Origin: Salinibacillus kushneri
GTDB lineage: Bacteria; Bacillota; Bacilli; Bacillales; Alkalibacillaceae
Direction: 5' to 3'
Assembly: GCF_900111405.1 (NCBI RefSeq)
Contig: NZ_FOHJ01000008.1
Location: 57,646-121,645, forward strand
DNA: 64,000 nt
Within the stretch, counting starts at the first letter, position 1. Each line of letters starts with the position of its first letter. Below the pieces are notes generated by a model that saw only the letters and a program-made list of their open reading frames with translations, did not search any database and was not told where the DNA came from. Below, piece after piece: positions 54,935 to 63,854 of this stretch. The position numbers were made by a program, and so were the translations under genes.

Positions 54935-55146
54935 GCTTATCTCTCCTCTAAGATTTCCTTTATTTTGGCTAGTCTGAAAATGTAAACATTTCCTAAAGTA
55001 TAGTAAATGAATAGGTCTTACCGCAAATATACTTAACGTTTTGACTCTGTTAAACATAGATGTTGATTTCCACTCCAGTGCGCTCGCTTTCCGCTCCTTG
55101 GTAGAAGTAAGCTTTAACACAGTCAATGTTTTAAGTAAAGACAAAA
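54935..55146. other. Gap between ytcJ and the SASP gene, with R2 copy
   Basis: The region has no gene. It contains an R2 copy at 55043-55094 and remains AT-rich elsewhere. No promoter could be fixed. Confidence 0.5.
55043..55094. repeat. R2 element, inverted copy (partial)
   Basis: Reads GACTCTGTTAAACATAGATG then TTGATTTCCACTCCAGTGCG and CTCGCTTTCCGC. Its reverse complement matches the 47145-47194 block with only a few differences. The two copies lie in opposite orientation about 7.9 kb apart, on each side of the accessory genes. Confidence 0.82.
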
Positions 55147-55174
55147 GAAAAGGGCAGTTAAACCTGCCCTTTTC
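55147..55174 (-). terminator. Terminator of sspA
   Basis: 11-bp stem GAAAAGGGCAG/CTGCCCTTTTC with a 6-nt loop; the minus-strand tail is TTTTGTC. It lies 3-prime of the SASP gene. Confidence 0.85.
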
Positions 55175-55190
55175 CAAGCTATATCATATT

Positions 55191-55403
55191 TTATTGTGGC
55201 TGTTGTCCGCTGAATTGCTGTTGAGCTACACTTACAAGACGCTTTGTGATTTCACCACCAACAGAACCATTTGCACGAGAAGTTGTATCAGCTCCTAATT
55301 GAACACCAAACTCTTGTGCAATCTCTGTTTTCATTTGGTTAAGTGCTTGTTCAGCGCCAGGTACAACAAGTTGGTTTGAGTTTTGGCTATTGTTATTTGC
55401 CAT
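55191..55403 (-). CDS. sspA: Small acid-soluble spore protein, alpha/beta type
   Basis: 70-aa SASP that coats spore DNA and protects it from UV and heat. The GPR protease site and family sequence are seen as [19 protein letters not shown], with the C-terminal [17 protein letters not shown]. It is 70 aa, the usual size, with Asn/Gln-rich N-terminus. AAGGAGGTGATTACATC precedes the ATG. Conserved beside thiI in Bacillus. A sigma-G promoter is expected upstream; I did not find one with the right spacing. Confidence 0.95.
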   Translation of the reverse strand: MANNNSQNSNQLVVPGAEQALNQMKTEIAQEFGVQLGADTTSRANGSVGGEITKRLVSVAQQQFSGQQPQ

Positions 55404-55524
55404 GATGTAATCACCTCCTTGTCACTCATTATGGTGTGAAGAGAAGGTGAACATCATGCAAAAAATTTATTGGTATTTGTTTCTTATTAGCCCTAACCAC
55501 AGTCAGAAAGGGTGTTTCGTATAC

Positions 55525-56727
55525 TTATAATAAATCTTCAAATTCTGATTTAGTTAAATCATGTTCTGTTATGGTGATGGTTTCAATCCCATCTAAAGCT
55601 TTATCAATTTCTTCACTAAAGTCAACATGATCCTCAAATTGATGAATTTTTTCCCGACTTGGTCTCGTTTTCGGCTGTTTTGGAACAAAAATCGTACAAC
55701 AATCTTCATAAGGAAGAATGGAGGTTTCATACGTCCCAATCTTCCTTGAAATGTCAATAATATCCACTTTATCCATAGCAACTAAAGGTCGAATAACTGG
55801 ATAATTGGTAACTTCATTAATGGAATTCATGCTTTCCATTGTTTGACTGGCTACCTGTCCTAGACTTTCACCAGTAGTTAAAGAAAGGATATTTTCCCGT
55901 TCAGCCAGGCGCTCACTAACTCTTAGCATCTGTCTGCGCATAATGGTCATTCCATAATTTTCAGGAACTTCCCGGAATATTTTTTGCTGTAGCTCAGTAA
56001 AAGGAACAACATGTACACGAATTTCATGCCCATATTTTGTTAATTCTTGAGCTAAATCTAAAACCTTCTGCTTCGCTCGATCACTTGTATAAGGAGGAGA
56101 GTGAAAATGAATCGCTTCAACTTGAACTCCTCTTTTCATGGCAAGATAACCTGCAACAGGGCTATCAATTCCGCCTGAAAGTAATAAGAGAGTTTTACCT
56201 GTAGTACCAACAGGTAAACCGCCAGATGCAGAGATCTTACCTGCCATGATATACGTAGCATCATGACGAATTTCCACACGGATTTCAACATCCGGGTTAT
56301 GAACATCTACTGTTATCCCCTCAGTATTGGATAAAAGGTGCCCCCCCAGAATCTGGTTCATTTCCTGTGAGCCGATTTCAAAACTTTTATTTGGGCGTTT
56401 TGTTGTTAATTTAAATGTTTTAACTTGTTCTTCTGCCTTTAATGCCCATAAGGCTCCTTCTTTGATTTTATCAACTGAATTTTCTACACGAATGGCAAGA
56501 TTTAAAGACTGAATGCCAAATACATCCTGACACTTTTCTATAACTGGCTGGTGATCCTGACCATTTAATTTGATATACATCCGGTCACGTGATTGAATCA
56601 ACTGTACATTAGAAAACGGTTTTAGCTTATGCTTTAAATTTTCTCTTAACTGTGCAATAAATTGTTTTTTGTTTTTTCCTTTTAATGATAATTCGCCATA
56701 ACGAATGACGATATGATCATATTGCAT
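55525..56727 (-). CDS. thiI: tRNA 4-thiouridine synthase / thiamine thiazole sulfur carrier ThiI
   Basis: 400-aa ThiI without the C-terminal rhodanese domain, as usual in Firmicutes. The THUMP domain (about 60-165) precedes the PP-loop ATPase motif LLLLSGGIDSPVAGYLAMK. It makes 4-thiouridine at position 8 of tRNA, using sulfur from the neighbouring cysteine desulfurase, which lies 5 nt upstream. The C-terminal CCTIFVPKQPKTRPS contains the paired Cys. Located between sspA and iscS as in B. subtilis. Confidence 0.96.
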   Translation of the reverse strand: MQYDHIVIRYGELSLKGKNKKQFIAQLRENLKHKLKPFSNVQLIQSRDRMYIKLNGQDHQPVIEKCQDVFGIQSLNLAIRVENSVDKIKEGALWALKAEEQVKTFKLTTKRPNKSFEIGSQEMNQILGGHLLSNTEGITVDVHNPDVEIRVEIRHDATYIMAGKISASGGLPVGTTGKTLLLLSGGIDSPVAGYLAMKRGVQVEAIHFHSPPYTSDRAKQKVLDLAQELTKYGHEIRVHVVPFTELQQKIFREVPENYGMTIMRRQMLRVSERLAERENILSLTTGESLGQVASQTMESMNSINEVTNYPVIRPLVAMDKVDIIDISRKIGTYETSILPYEDCCTIFVPKQPKTRPSREKIHQFEDHVDFSEEIDKALDGIETITITEHDLTKSEFEDLL

Positions 56728-56732
56728 GTTAT

Positions 56733-57872
56733 CTACCCCATTACGTCATTTAGTTCATCTAAAACACGAATAAATACCTTACTAAATTCACGAACTTCCT
56801 CTTCTGTATTTTGATAGGAAAGACTAATCCTCAGTCCAAAGTGGGAACGGTCCTCTCCCCATCCACAAGCTGCCAGAACAGCACTTTCGTCCGAGTGCTT
56901 TGAAGAACAGGCAGATTTTGTAGAAATGAAAATATTTTCCTTACCCAAAGCATGGATCACTACTTCAGGTTTATAATTCGGTACAGAAAAGTTTAAAATA
57001 TGTGGTGCTCCATCTTCTGGTGAATTCACAACAACACGGTCGTCTTTCTCTAAAGCTGTACGTATGATGTTAGCCATGTTTGTCAAATGGTCAAAGGACT
57101 GTTTTTGCTTTTCCATTGTCAATCTCAAAGCTTTGACCATGGCAACAATTCCTGCCAGATTTTCTGTGCCAGGCCGATTAGCAGATTCCTGTCCGCCACC
57201 ATGTAAAAGGGGGAAAAGGGTTGTTCCTTTTTGGATATATAATGCCCCAGTCCCTTTTAATCCATGAATTTTATGACTCGATATTGAGCATAAATTAATA
57301 CCAGGATGGGACATATCTAAAGGTATTTTTCCTAAACCCTGCACATGATCGACATGGAAAAATAGTTTCGGGTACTTCGCAGCTATATCAGCAATTTCTG
57401 TTATTGGCTGAATCGTACCTAGTTCATTATTCACATGCATAATCGAAATTAATATGGTTTCATTATCTATTGATTTCTCTAACACATCGAGATCTATCTT
57501 ACCCTCATGATTTACAGGAAGATAAGTGACACGAAAACCCAGTGTTTCGAGAGCAGCGCATGCTTCAAGAACAGAGGGATGTTCAATTTGAGAAGTAATA
57601 ATATGACGCCCCCGGTTTTGGTGCTGCAAGGCAATCCCTTTTATAGCTGTATTATTACTCTCTGTTCCACCTGAAGTAAAGAAAATTTCCTCGTCATCCA
57701 CTTTTAACAGATCGGCGGCCTGTTTTTTAGAAGTTTTCAATAATTTCTCAGCCTCACCACCAAATTGATGAATGGAAGAAGGGTTCCCATAGTAGGTTTC
57801 AGATACCTTTTGAAAGCTCTCCAAAACTTCTGGATAAGGGCTTGTCGTGGCACTATTATCTAAATAAATCAT
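56733..57872 (-). CDS. Cysteine desulfurase (NifS/IscS-like, NifZ type)
   Basis: 379-aa PLP-dependent cysteine desulfurase dedicated to ThiI, as in B. subtilis NifZ. It begins MIYLDNSATTSPYPEVL. PLP region HVNNELGTIQP, Schiff-base Lys in SSHKIHGLKG, and active-site Cys in STKSACSSKHSDES. I start at 57872 (MIYLDN), 9 nt after AAAGGAG; the longer frame to 57914 has no ribosome-binding site. It is followed within 5 nt by thiI, so the two are coupled. Confidence 0.94.
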   Translation of the reverse strand: MIYLDNSATTSPYPEVLESFQKVSETYYGNPSSIHQFGGEAEKLLKTSKKQAADLLKVDDEEIFFTSGGTESNNTAIKGIALQHQNRGRHIITSQIEHPSVLEACAALETLGFRVTYLPVNHEGKIDLDVLEKSIDNETILISIMHVNNELGTIQPITEIADIAAKYPKLFFHVDHVQGLGKIPLDMSHPGINLCSISSHKIHGLKGTGALYIQKGTTLFPLLHGGGQESANRPGTENLAGIVAMVKALRLTMEKQKQSFDHLTNMANIIRTALEKDDRVVVNSPEDGAPHILNFSVPNYKPEVVIHALGKENIFISTKSACSSKHSDESAVLAACGWGEDRSHFGLRISLSYQNTEEEVREFSKVFIRVLDELNDVMG

Positions 57873-57932
57873 GAGCCATTTCTCCTTTATACCAAATTTG
57901 CAATCATTAATCATACCATATGTTAGTGAAAT

Positions 57933-58050
57933 AGAAAAGCGAAGGCGACTGATCAGGCCCGACTGCGCAATCTGATTATACGAAGTACCTCGCTATTCGT
58001 CAGGGAGTCGTTAATGTCTGTCTGGGACTAAGAGCTGCAGAAAAAGAGGA
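57933..58050. repeat. R1 interspersed repeat, diverged copy
   Basis: AGAAAAGCGAAGGCGACTGA, CAGGCCCGACTGCGCAA, TACGAAGTACC, CAGGGAGTCGTTAATGTCTG, CTGGGACTAAGAGCTGCAG. Same order of blocks as the copy at 31659 (AGAAAAGCGGAGGCGACTGG ... GGACCTAGGAGCCGCAGC) but with more changes. It lies in the gap between the cysteine desulfurase start and the ezrA-operon terminator. Confidence 0.72.
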
Positions 58051-58068
58051 AGAGCCATCTTTCTACCC

Positions 58069-58108
58069 AAAAGAGAAGCTGCCCTCTTTACTAACGGACA
58101 GCTTCTTA
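58069..58108 (-). terminator. Terminator of the ezrA operon
   Basis: Stem AAGAAGCTGTCC/GGGCAGCTTCTCTT (minus-strand reading) with a 10-nt loop, followed by TTTTGGG. It lies just 3-prime of the 100-aa membrane-protein gene. Confidence 0.78.
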
Positions 58109-58117
58109 ATTATCTTC

Positions 58118-58420
58118 TTATTCCAACTTTTTCAATAAATCATCGATAGATACTGTTTGATCCAATGAATGGTCAGCGACCCAGCTGTCTGTTAACATAT
58201 ACCGTTGCTCAGCTGAGGATGACTCTTTATCCGATTCTTGAAAAACAGATCGAGAATACTCAGTAATCACCTTTTTCTCTTGGCTTTCAACGGTTATTGT
58301 CTCATGTAATACGGCATAGTGATTGGGATGCTCTCCATTTGTAGTAAACACTAGAAAAATGATGAGTCCCCAAATACCTGCAGCAAAAACAGCTAATAAA
58401 TATATCAGTGCATTTCTCAT
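58118..58420 (-). CDS. Small membrane-anchored protein after ezrA
   Basis: 100-aa protein: N-terminal transmembrane helix (ALIYLLAVFAAGIWGLIIFLVF) and a polar, Ser/Glu-rich extracytoplasmic or cytoplasmic tail (TVESQEKKVITEYSRSVFQE, then DLLKKLE). Start at 58420; the TTG at 58429 is too near the AAGGA. It overlaps or abuts the end of ezrA, so it is in the same operon and may act in cell division, but I know no family for it. Confidence 0.7.
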   Translation of the reverse strand: MRNALIYLLAVFAAGIWGLIIFLVFTTNGEHPNHYAVLHETITVESQEKKVITEYSRSVFQESDKESSSAEQRYMLTDSWVADHSLDQTVSIDDLLKKLE

Positions 58421-58425
58421 TTTAT

Positions 58426-60132
58426 TCAAGTCCTTGAAACCATATAATCATCATTCAAAAAGCCTTCTAATCGTCTTAAAGCACCTGGCTCAATCTCTTC
58501 TAGTGCAGTAGAGGCTGTTTCCAGTGCAACTTCATAATCCCAATTACGAAAAGCTGATTCAGCTTCCGATAACTTTGCCGCAAGTAATGGATATTGACTT
58601 CTGTATCGATTCGCATATTGGATGACATACTCAGATAATGTTGCTTGTTCAATTAAATAATCGGTTTGTTCTTTAACCATTTCTATATCTTTTTCAGCTT
58701 TGGCTAATAAATGGTTAATTTTCTCCATATTTAACGGGTGCTGAGATAATTGATTTGAAGTTTGATCAATGGTAGTAATCACTTCATTCATAGCCTCGTA
58801 GATATATTCAGGCACACCAGGAAGATTACTCTTTTGTAAGCTTTTTCGAATTTGTCCCATTGCTCCAAGCAAAAGATTAATTTGCTGGTTAGCTTCAAGT
58901 TCATCCTGCATTAGAGAATTAATTCTTTCTACAAATCCCTCATGCTCCTGTCTAAGATTTTCCCATTGTGACAGCCAGTTTTCGAGGTCTCCACGAATGT
59001 TCGCATAATGTTTTTTATCTTTTTCAGTTTCACTGTAAATTTTATCAGCCAAAAGCTTAAGCTGATTCATTTGATTTTCCAGGGAAAGTAATGTTTCCTG
59101 ATCTTCCTCATTAAATTCATAATTTTCCTGAAGTGTTTTCACTTCTGATTTCATGTCCTGAAAATCTTTGTCCATCTGGAATAGTTCATTTTCCATCACT
59201 TTTATTTTTTTCTCGGTAAATTGCTTCGCTAATGCTTCCTGTTCTAATTGGTCATAAATCTCCTGGATTCGCTCTTCTACTTCAACAATTTCCAGATTCA
59301 CATCTTCAAGATTGCCTTTGTTTAATCGGTCAATAAGTAAGAGAAGACGTTCCTGGTAGTTTTGAATTTCGTTTTCATAACCATAATGTTGAAGGTCGTG
59401 ACCAAAGCTTTTCATTTCCTTTAAGCCACTCGTTAATTCATCTAATTGCTGGGGAAGCTTTATTTTGCAAGCATGGTATAGGGTAGGAAATTCCTGCATT
59501 TTTTCATTAAGACGATCTAAACGTTCACTTACCTGCTGTACTAAACTTTGGGCTTCTATGTAATTTCCATCAACCGTTAATTCGTCAAATTGTGCAATTT
59601 CCTCTTCAATTTCATCTAATTCTACATCAAAAACGATATCTGCTTTCCCAAATTGGTAGCGATTTTGTAAAAGATATTTTCTCGTTTCCTTAATACGCGG
59701 CCGGACCTCTTCCACCAATTTATGACTATCTTCTTTAGAACTGATTAATTCCTCAACCTCGTTAAACATATGGTCAATAGATGTTTCAATGTTTTCTAAA
59801 GTTTGATGGATATGGTCTAATATCCGCTTTGCCTTTCGAAATAAATACCGGTCGGCGGCTTCTTCAGCATCAAATAATTCCTCTTCCAGGTCAGGCATTT
59901 TTCTTGTCACAATATGATCCCAGTCAGAACGCCACTTTTCAAAACGTGTTTGCGTTTCCCCCGACAGGTTCAAGTCTTTTATTTTGGATAATTCATCTGT
60001 TACATCTTTATTCATAACCGCCAATTTCCATTCTTCTAAATCATCAACACGGTCATAGACTTTTTTTCGCAGGATGAGACCTATTATAATGAATATGATG
60101 AATAAAAGCATGGCTCCAATGATGTATTCCAT
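58426..60132 (-). CDS. ezrA: Septation ring regulator EzrA
   Basis: 568-aa EzrA: one N-terminal transmembrane helix (about 2-22) and a long cytoplasmic region of spectrin-like helical repeats (VYDRVDDLEEWKLAVMNKD at the start; many LxxxI/L heptads to about 560). It localises at the division ring and prevents extra FtsZ rings. I start it at 60132, 7 nt after GGGAGG; the ATG at 60147 is too close to it. Length close to B. subtilis EzrA (562). Located between the desulfurase and refZ. Confidence 0.95.
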   Translation of the reverse strand: MEYIIGAMLLFIIFIIIGLILRKKVYDRVDDLEEWKLAVMNKDVTDELSKIKDLNLSGETQTRFEKWRSDWDHIVTRKMPDLEEELFDAEEAADRYLFRKAKRILDHIHQTLENIETSIDHMFNEVEELISSKEDSHKLVEEVRPRIKETRKYLLQNRYQFGKADIVFDVELDEIEEEIAQFDELTVDGNYIEAQSLVQQVSERLDRLNEKMQEFPTLYHACKIKLPQQLDELTSGLKEMKSFGHDLQHYGYENEIQNYQERLLLLIDRLNKGNLEDVNLEIVEVEERIQEIYDQLEQEALAKQFTEKKIKVMENELFQMDKDFQDMKSEVKTLQENYEFNEEDQETLLSLENQMNQLKLLADKIYSETEKDKKHYANIRGDLENWLSQWENLRQEHEGFVERINSLMQDELEANQQINLLLGAMGQIRKSLQKSNLPGVPEYIYEAMNEVITTIDQTSNQLSQHPLNMEKINHLLAKAEKDIEMVKEQTDYLIEQATLSEYVIQYANRYRSQYPLLAAKLSEAESAFRNWDYEVALETASTALEEIEPGALRRLEGFLNDDYMVSRT

Positions 60133-60343
60133 TAAAAAGCCTCCCATCTCATTTCCACATTCCCTAAATTACCGTTCCGGTTAAAATTTGTGTTGTTACT
60201 ATAATATCATGTCTTCGCCTATTTTTGCTAAATTTTTTCAAATTTCTTTGCCATAAATCCTATTTTCTTTAATTATTATATAAAAATTATCTCTTCTATT
60301 AAAAATAAACACTTTTTTTCGAAAGGTGTCGAAATATAATTAT

Positions 60344-60388
60344 AAAAAAAGACACTCACTGGGCCTTTTCAGATCCAATGAGTGTATC
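60344..60388 (-). terminator. Terminator overlapping the 3-prime end of refZ
   Basis: Stem ACACTCATTGG/CCCAGTGAGTGT (minus strand), followed by TTTTTTTATAA. Most of the stem is inside the refZ coding end, so the gene and its terminator share bases. Confidence 0.8.
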
Positions 60389-60973
60389 GATCCAGTTTTT
60401 AATTGAACGTTTATAGGTTTCTATATAGAGATCCGTTGAACGGTTCATTCCTACAATGTTTTTCCATTCATATGACATATTAAAAGGGATATGAAGGAGA
60501 CCGTAGAATTGAAAGAATAACATTTCTTTTTCAATAGTTGAGTGGGAAGATGAGTTTATAAGCCGGTAAAACCCTTCCTCAAGTATAAATTTTTCTTTAG
60601 CTAAATAAGTGACCAGCAGCTCTCTTACTAAAACATTGTCTTTAGAAAGTTCTCTCTGAATAAAACCTGTAAATTGATGATTCTCATGTTTGTAATGTAT
60701 AATAGTATCTATTAATTGATTCATTTGATTTTTAGGATTTTCTGTTGAATCCATTTCTTTCTGTGCAGCTTCTAATTTTTCTAAATACGTTTCGTAGTAT
60801 TCAATGATTAAATACTCCAGTAAACCTTGTTTATTTTTAAAATAATAGCTAATCATTGAAACATTAACCTTAGCGTTTGATGCTATATCACGAACGGAAG
60901 TACCATGAAATCCTTTTAGGTAAAATAAGTGCACTGCTGCATTAGCAACCTTATCTTTTGTTCTTTGACTCAT
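60356..60973 (-). CDS. refZ: TetR-family regulator RefZ
   Basis: 205-aa TetR-type protein. The DNA-binding domain (about 5-55) has KDKVANAAVHLFYLKGFHGT and SVRDIASNAKVNVSMISYYF, with GLLEYL following. The C-terminal helical domain is like RefZ. In B. subtilis RefZ binds chromosomal motifs near the origin, interacts with FtsZ and helps position the polar septum in sporulation. It lies between ezrA and ytsP, as in that species, without hisJ between them. Confidence 0.9.
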   Translation of the reverse strand: MSQRTKDKVANAAVHLFYLKGFHGTSVRDIASNAKVNVSMISYYFKNKQGLLEYLIIEYYETYLEKLEAAQKEMDSTENPKNQMNQLIDTIIHYKHENHQFTGFIQRELSKDNVLVRELLVTYLAKEKFILEEGFYRLINSSSHSTIEKEMLFFQFYGLLHIPFNMSYEWKNIVGMNRSTDLYIETYKRSIKNWIDTLIGSEKAQ

Positions 60974-61086
60974 TCGTTTCCCCCCTATTTACTTTTTTCT
61001 TTCTTAATTGGGGTTTTCCTTTTATGAGTTTACAAGAAATTCCGACAGAATCCATATTCAAATAACAAAATTTTTAGGAGGTATTC

Positions 61087-61569
61087 GTGTTGTTTCAAGC
61101 TGAAGACTATTCAGGACAAAAAGAGAAAGATTATGAGCTTGTCAATAAGCAATTGAAAGCTTTAATTGAAGATGAACCAGATATTACTGCAAACTTAGCC
61201 AACGCATCAGCTCTCCTCTACCAATTTTTAGATGATGTGAATTGGGTAGGATTTTATTTGTACAAAAATGGAGAACTTGTTTTAGCACCTTTCCAAGGGC
61301 TTCCTGCCTGTGTTCGGATCAAATATGGTAATGGTGTCTGTGGAACCGCTCTAAAAGAAAAACAGACGATTCGAGTGGAAAATGTTAATGAATTTCCTGG
61401 ACATATAGCTTGTGATGCAGCTAGTCAATCAGAAATCGTAACACCTATTTATCAAGATGGTCAAATCATTGGTGTATTGGATATTGACAGCCCTAACCTA
61501 AGTCGCTTCGATGAAATCGATCAGGAAAACTTAGAAGCTTTTGCCAAAATTCTTAGTGAACATCTTTAA
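61087..61569 (+). CDS. ytsP: Free methionine-(R)-sulfoxide reductase, GAF type (YtsP)
   Basis: 160-aa GAF-domain protein. The three conserved Cys of fRMsr are visible: PACVRIKYGNGVCGTAL with two, and IACDAASQSEIV with the third. It reduces free methionine sulfoxide, recycling oxidised methionine. GTG start at 61087, 5 nt after AGGAGG; the following TTG is an alternative. It is divergent from refZ and convergent with ytrP, sharing a two-way terminator. Confidence 0.94.
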   Translation: MLFQAEDYSGQKEKDYELVNKQLKALIEDEPDITANLANASALLYQFLDDVNWVGFYLYKNGELVLAPFQGLPACVRIKYGNGVCGTALKEKQTIRVENVNEFPGHIACDAASQSEIVTPIYQDGQIIGVLDIDSPNLSRFDEIDQENLEAFAKILSEHL

Positions 61570-61588
61570 AACATTAGCTAGTATTGTT

Positions 61589-61633
61589 GCAAACCGAAAT
61601 CGTCATTAATTAAATGATGATTTCGGTTTGTTT
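61589..61633. terminator. Two-way terminator between ytsP and ytrP
   Basis: 16-nt arms AAACCGAAATCGTCAT (61591-61606) and ATGATGATTTCGGTTT (61614-61629), with GTTTTAC after it on the plus strand and TTGC on the minus. The distal arm overlaps the end of the ytrP coding sequence. Confidence 0.85.
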
Positions 61634-63499
61634 TACAACACGGTTTTTCCCTTGCTTTTTGGCTATATATAATGCTTGGTCCGCTCTTAGGAAAAGACTC
61701 TTCGATTTTCCGTGAAATTTTTCGCCCCAATAAGAAACACCGCAGGAAATGGTAACTTTAGGCTGGGTTTTTTCAGATACTGTTTTGACTAATCGTTCTG
61801 CTACATGCTGACCTAACACCATCGTAGTATTTGGTAAATAAATCGCTAATTCTTCTCCTCCCCATCTTGCCGCGACATCATGGCTTCGAATATTTGCTCT
61901 AATGATTTCTGCTACCTGACAGATGATTTCATCTCCTACATCATGCCCATATTCATCATTAATCTGTTTAAAATTATCAATGTCAATAAGCAAGAAGGTT
62001 CCTTGTTTGCCAACTTCTAAATGTTTATTCATCATTTTATCTAAGTAATTTCGTGAATACAGTTTTGTTAAATAGTCCGTGCGAACCAATTGTTCTAATT
62101 CCTCTTTAAGTCTATAATTGACTACCGTTAGCGCTGAATGCTGAACAAGGGATTGGAGAAGTTTGTAGGTTTCAAAGGAAAAAAAGTATTCATTTGGATG
62201 TAATACCATAACTAAGCCGATTACTTTTTCATCATGAATCATTGGCACTGCCATAACCGACTTATATGGAATATCCATATCTGCATCATTATTGTTAAAA
62301 TCCCCAATAAAAATAGTATAAACCTTTTGTTCGATCTTCTTATTTAGAAATGAAAGAAACCATTCTCCTTCTTCAGTAAAAAAGAAGGAAGTGCTTTCAT
62401 TTAAAACCCTATATTTGTTCCAGTCCTGCTGTTTTTCATCGTAAAGAATAAACCCGACTTCCTCAGCCTTAAACGTACTCATCATTAGGTCTTCTAAATA
62501 GGAAAAAGTATCTGATAAGGTCTGTTTTGAGTTTAAGGTTTGCGATGATTGGTTAATTAATTGCAAATCGGTGATATGTCTTCGGGATTGCTGATGCAGC
62601 TGTGCATTTTCCAGAGCATTACCAGCTGTCTTCGCAAGAATGGAAATGAATTCAATATCATTTTCCTGAAAGAATAAGTGCTTCGGTTTTAAAACTTGTA
62701 AAACTCCATATGTTCCCTGTCTGCCGACTAAAGGTGCATATAAGGATGAAATATGATCCGACATATCTTCAAACTGTATTTGTCCTGTCAGAAACGCGGT
62801 AGTACCTGCGTCTTTTTCGTGCTTATCATAGGGAAGTTCATTAATAGGTAAATCTTCTATTTGCAGGTTGTCCTGAGTTAAGAGCAAATGAAAATCAAGC
62901 TTTGTGTATAAATCCTTTAACGTACGAATCACTTCTCGAAGAACATCCTCGATATTCATCGTGGAATAGAATTTAGATGTCACTTGATATAAGCGTTCAT
63001 ACTTTGTTTCTTCATTTATAGATTGAAAATACTCGTTCATTTTTTGAATGATTTTACTCGTTTGTTCAACTGTTTCGTTGAAAAAGGAATGATGATACGG
63101 CGTCTCTTCGTCCAGCAGGAATAATATAAAGCCATCATTTTCTTTTTCCATATGTAAAGGGATAAGAACAGTTGAAGTACAGCTTACCGGTTTAAAAAAC
63201 AGGTCATCTCCATTAGGATAATCTGTACCGTTCTCCTGGATTAACTTCTCGAATTCCTGTGCAGTATAAGCCACCTTTTTCACAGGGTAGTCCGATTGAG
63301 TTGAAAACAACTGATAATGTTGCGTCGACTCATTCAAAAGATAAATTTTACTTAGTTTCACTCCCATTATCTCTTTTAATTGATTTGAAATATTAGAAAT
63401 AAACCCTTCAAAAGATTGATTTGGTTTAAAAATCATCACATCGTAAAATTTTTCTTTAAGTACTGTTCTTAATTGTTCGACAGTTTGCACCCCTGTCAT
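61610..63499 (-). CDS. ytrP: GAF-GGDEF diguanylate cyclase YtrP
   Basis: 629-aa cytoplasmic protein. Three GAF-like domains occupy about 10-460 (for example around 180-330 and 335-460), then a GGDEF domain (about 465-625) with RTDYLTKLYSRNYLD, LIDIDNFKQINDEYGHDVGD and the active site RWGGEELAIYLP. GGEEL is a catalytically competent variant, so it probably makes c-di-GMP. An I-site RxxD is not obvious. Start at the ATG 63499, close to CAGGTGAT; GTG at 63508 is an alternative. Its position between ytsP and rpsD matches B. subtilis ytrP. Confidence 0.92.
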   Translation of the reverse strand: MTGVQTVEQLRTVLKEKFYDVMIFKPNQSFEGFISNISNQLKEIMGVKLSKIYLLNESTQHYQLFSTQSDYPVKKVAYTAQEFEKLIQENGTDYPNGDDLFFKPVSCTSTVLIPLHMEKENDGFILFLLDEETPYHHSFFNETVEQTSKIIQKMNEYFQSINEETKYERLYQVTSKFYSTMNIEDVLREVIRTLKDLYTKLDFHLLLTQDNLQIEDLPINELPYDKHEKDAGTTAFLTGQIQFEDMSDHISSLYAPLVGRQGTYGVLQVLKPKHLFFQENDIEFISILAKTAGNALENAQLHQQSRRHITDLQLINQSSQTLNSKQTLSDTFSYLEDLMMSTFKAEEVGFILYDEKQQDWNKYRVLNESTSFFFTEEGEWFLSFLNKKIEQKVYTIFIGDFNNNDADMDIPYKSVMAVPMIHDEKVIGLVMVLHPNEYFFSFETYKLLQSLVQHSALTVVNYRLKEELEQLVRTDYLTKLYSRNYLDKMMNKHLEVGKQGTFLLIDIDNFKQINDEYGHDVGDEIICQVAEIIRANIRSHDVAARWGGEELAIYLPNTTMVLGQHVAERLVKTVSEKTQPKVTISCGVSYWGEKFHGKSKSLFLRADQALYIAKKQGKNRVVKQTEIII

Positions 63500-63640
63500 A
63501 TTTATCACCTGAACTTTTTTATTAGGAGAAATTACCTATTTGTATTTTAACATATTCCCGTGATAAAAAATGAAAAAAGTTCAAAATCATTCTAAAAAAC
63601 TAAAAAATTGTTGTTGCAAATGGAATCATAACGAATGAAC
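63500..63640. other. Gap between ytrP and the rpsD promoter
   Basis: AT-rich sequence with no supported gene. ytrP is presumably transcribed leftward from here, but no clear promoter was identified on the minus strand. Confidence 0.4.
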
Positions 63641-63669
63641 TTGACTTATTTGTAAATAAATTCTATAAT
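63641..63669 (+). promoter_or_regulatory. Sigma-A promoter of rpsD
   Basis: TTGACT (63641-63646), 17-nt spacer, TATAAT (63664-63669). A near-consensus vegetative promoter, 186 nt before the rpsD start, facing right. Confidence 0.88.
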
Positions 63670-63674
63670 ACTCT

Positions 63675-63854
63675 TTGTGTAAAATAAAAGGTAGCTTAGG
63701 TGAACCAGCGTTGTTATCATTTTGTTCCTCTATTCTAAGAGGTGTATCGCGTAACTCTCGGCTGCTGGGGCGAAGGTACATGAAAACAAAATGAGCATCG
63801 TGCAGGGACACAGTTTTTATTTTATGCAAATTTAAATATAAAGGAGAATGTCCA
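63675..63854 (+). ncRNA. Probable S4 ribosomal-protein leader of rpsD
   Basis: The 180-nt rpsD leader contains a long-range pairing ATCATTTTGTT (63716-63726) with AACAAAATGA (63785-63794), enclosing CTCTATTCTAAGAG and GGCTGCTGGGGC-rich hairpins. This nested/pseudoknot-like structure and position fit the Bacillus S4 autoregulatory leader, where S4 protein represses its own translation or transcription. Assignment is by position and folding on paper. Confidence 0.6.

Noticed and set aside
54935-55177. Longer N-terminus for ytcJ
   Set aside because: These 81 codons include the R2 repeat and low-quality sequence; the ATG at 54934 has an excellent Shine-Dalgarno.
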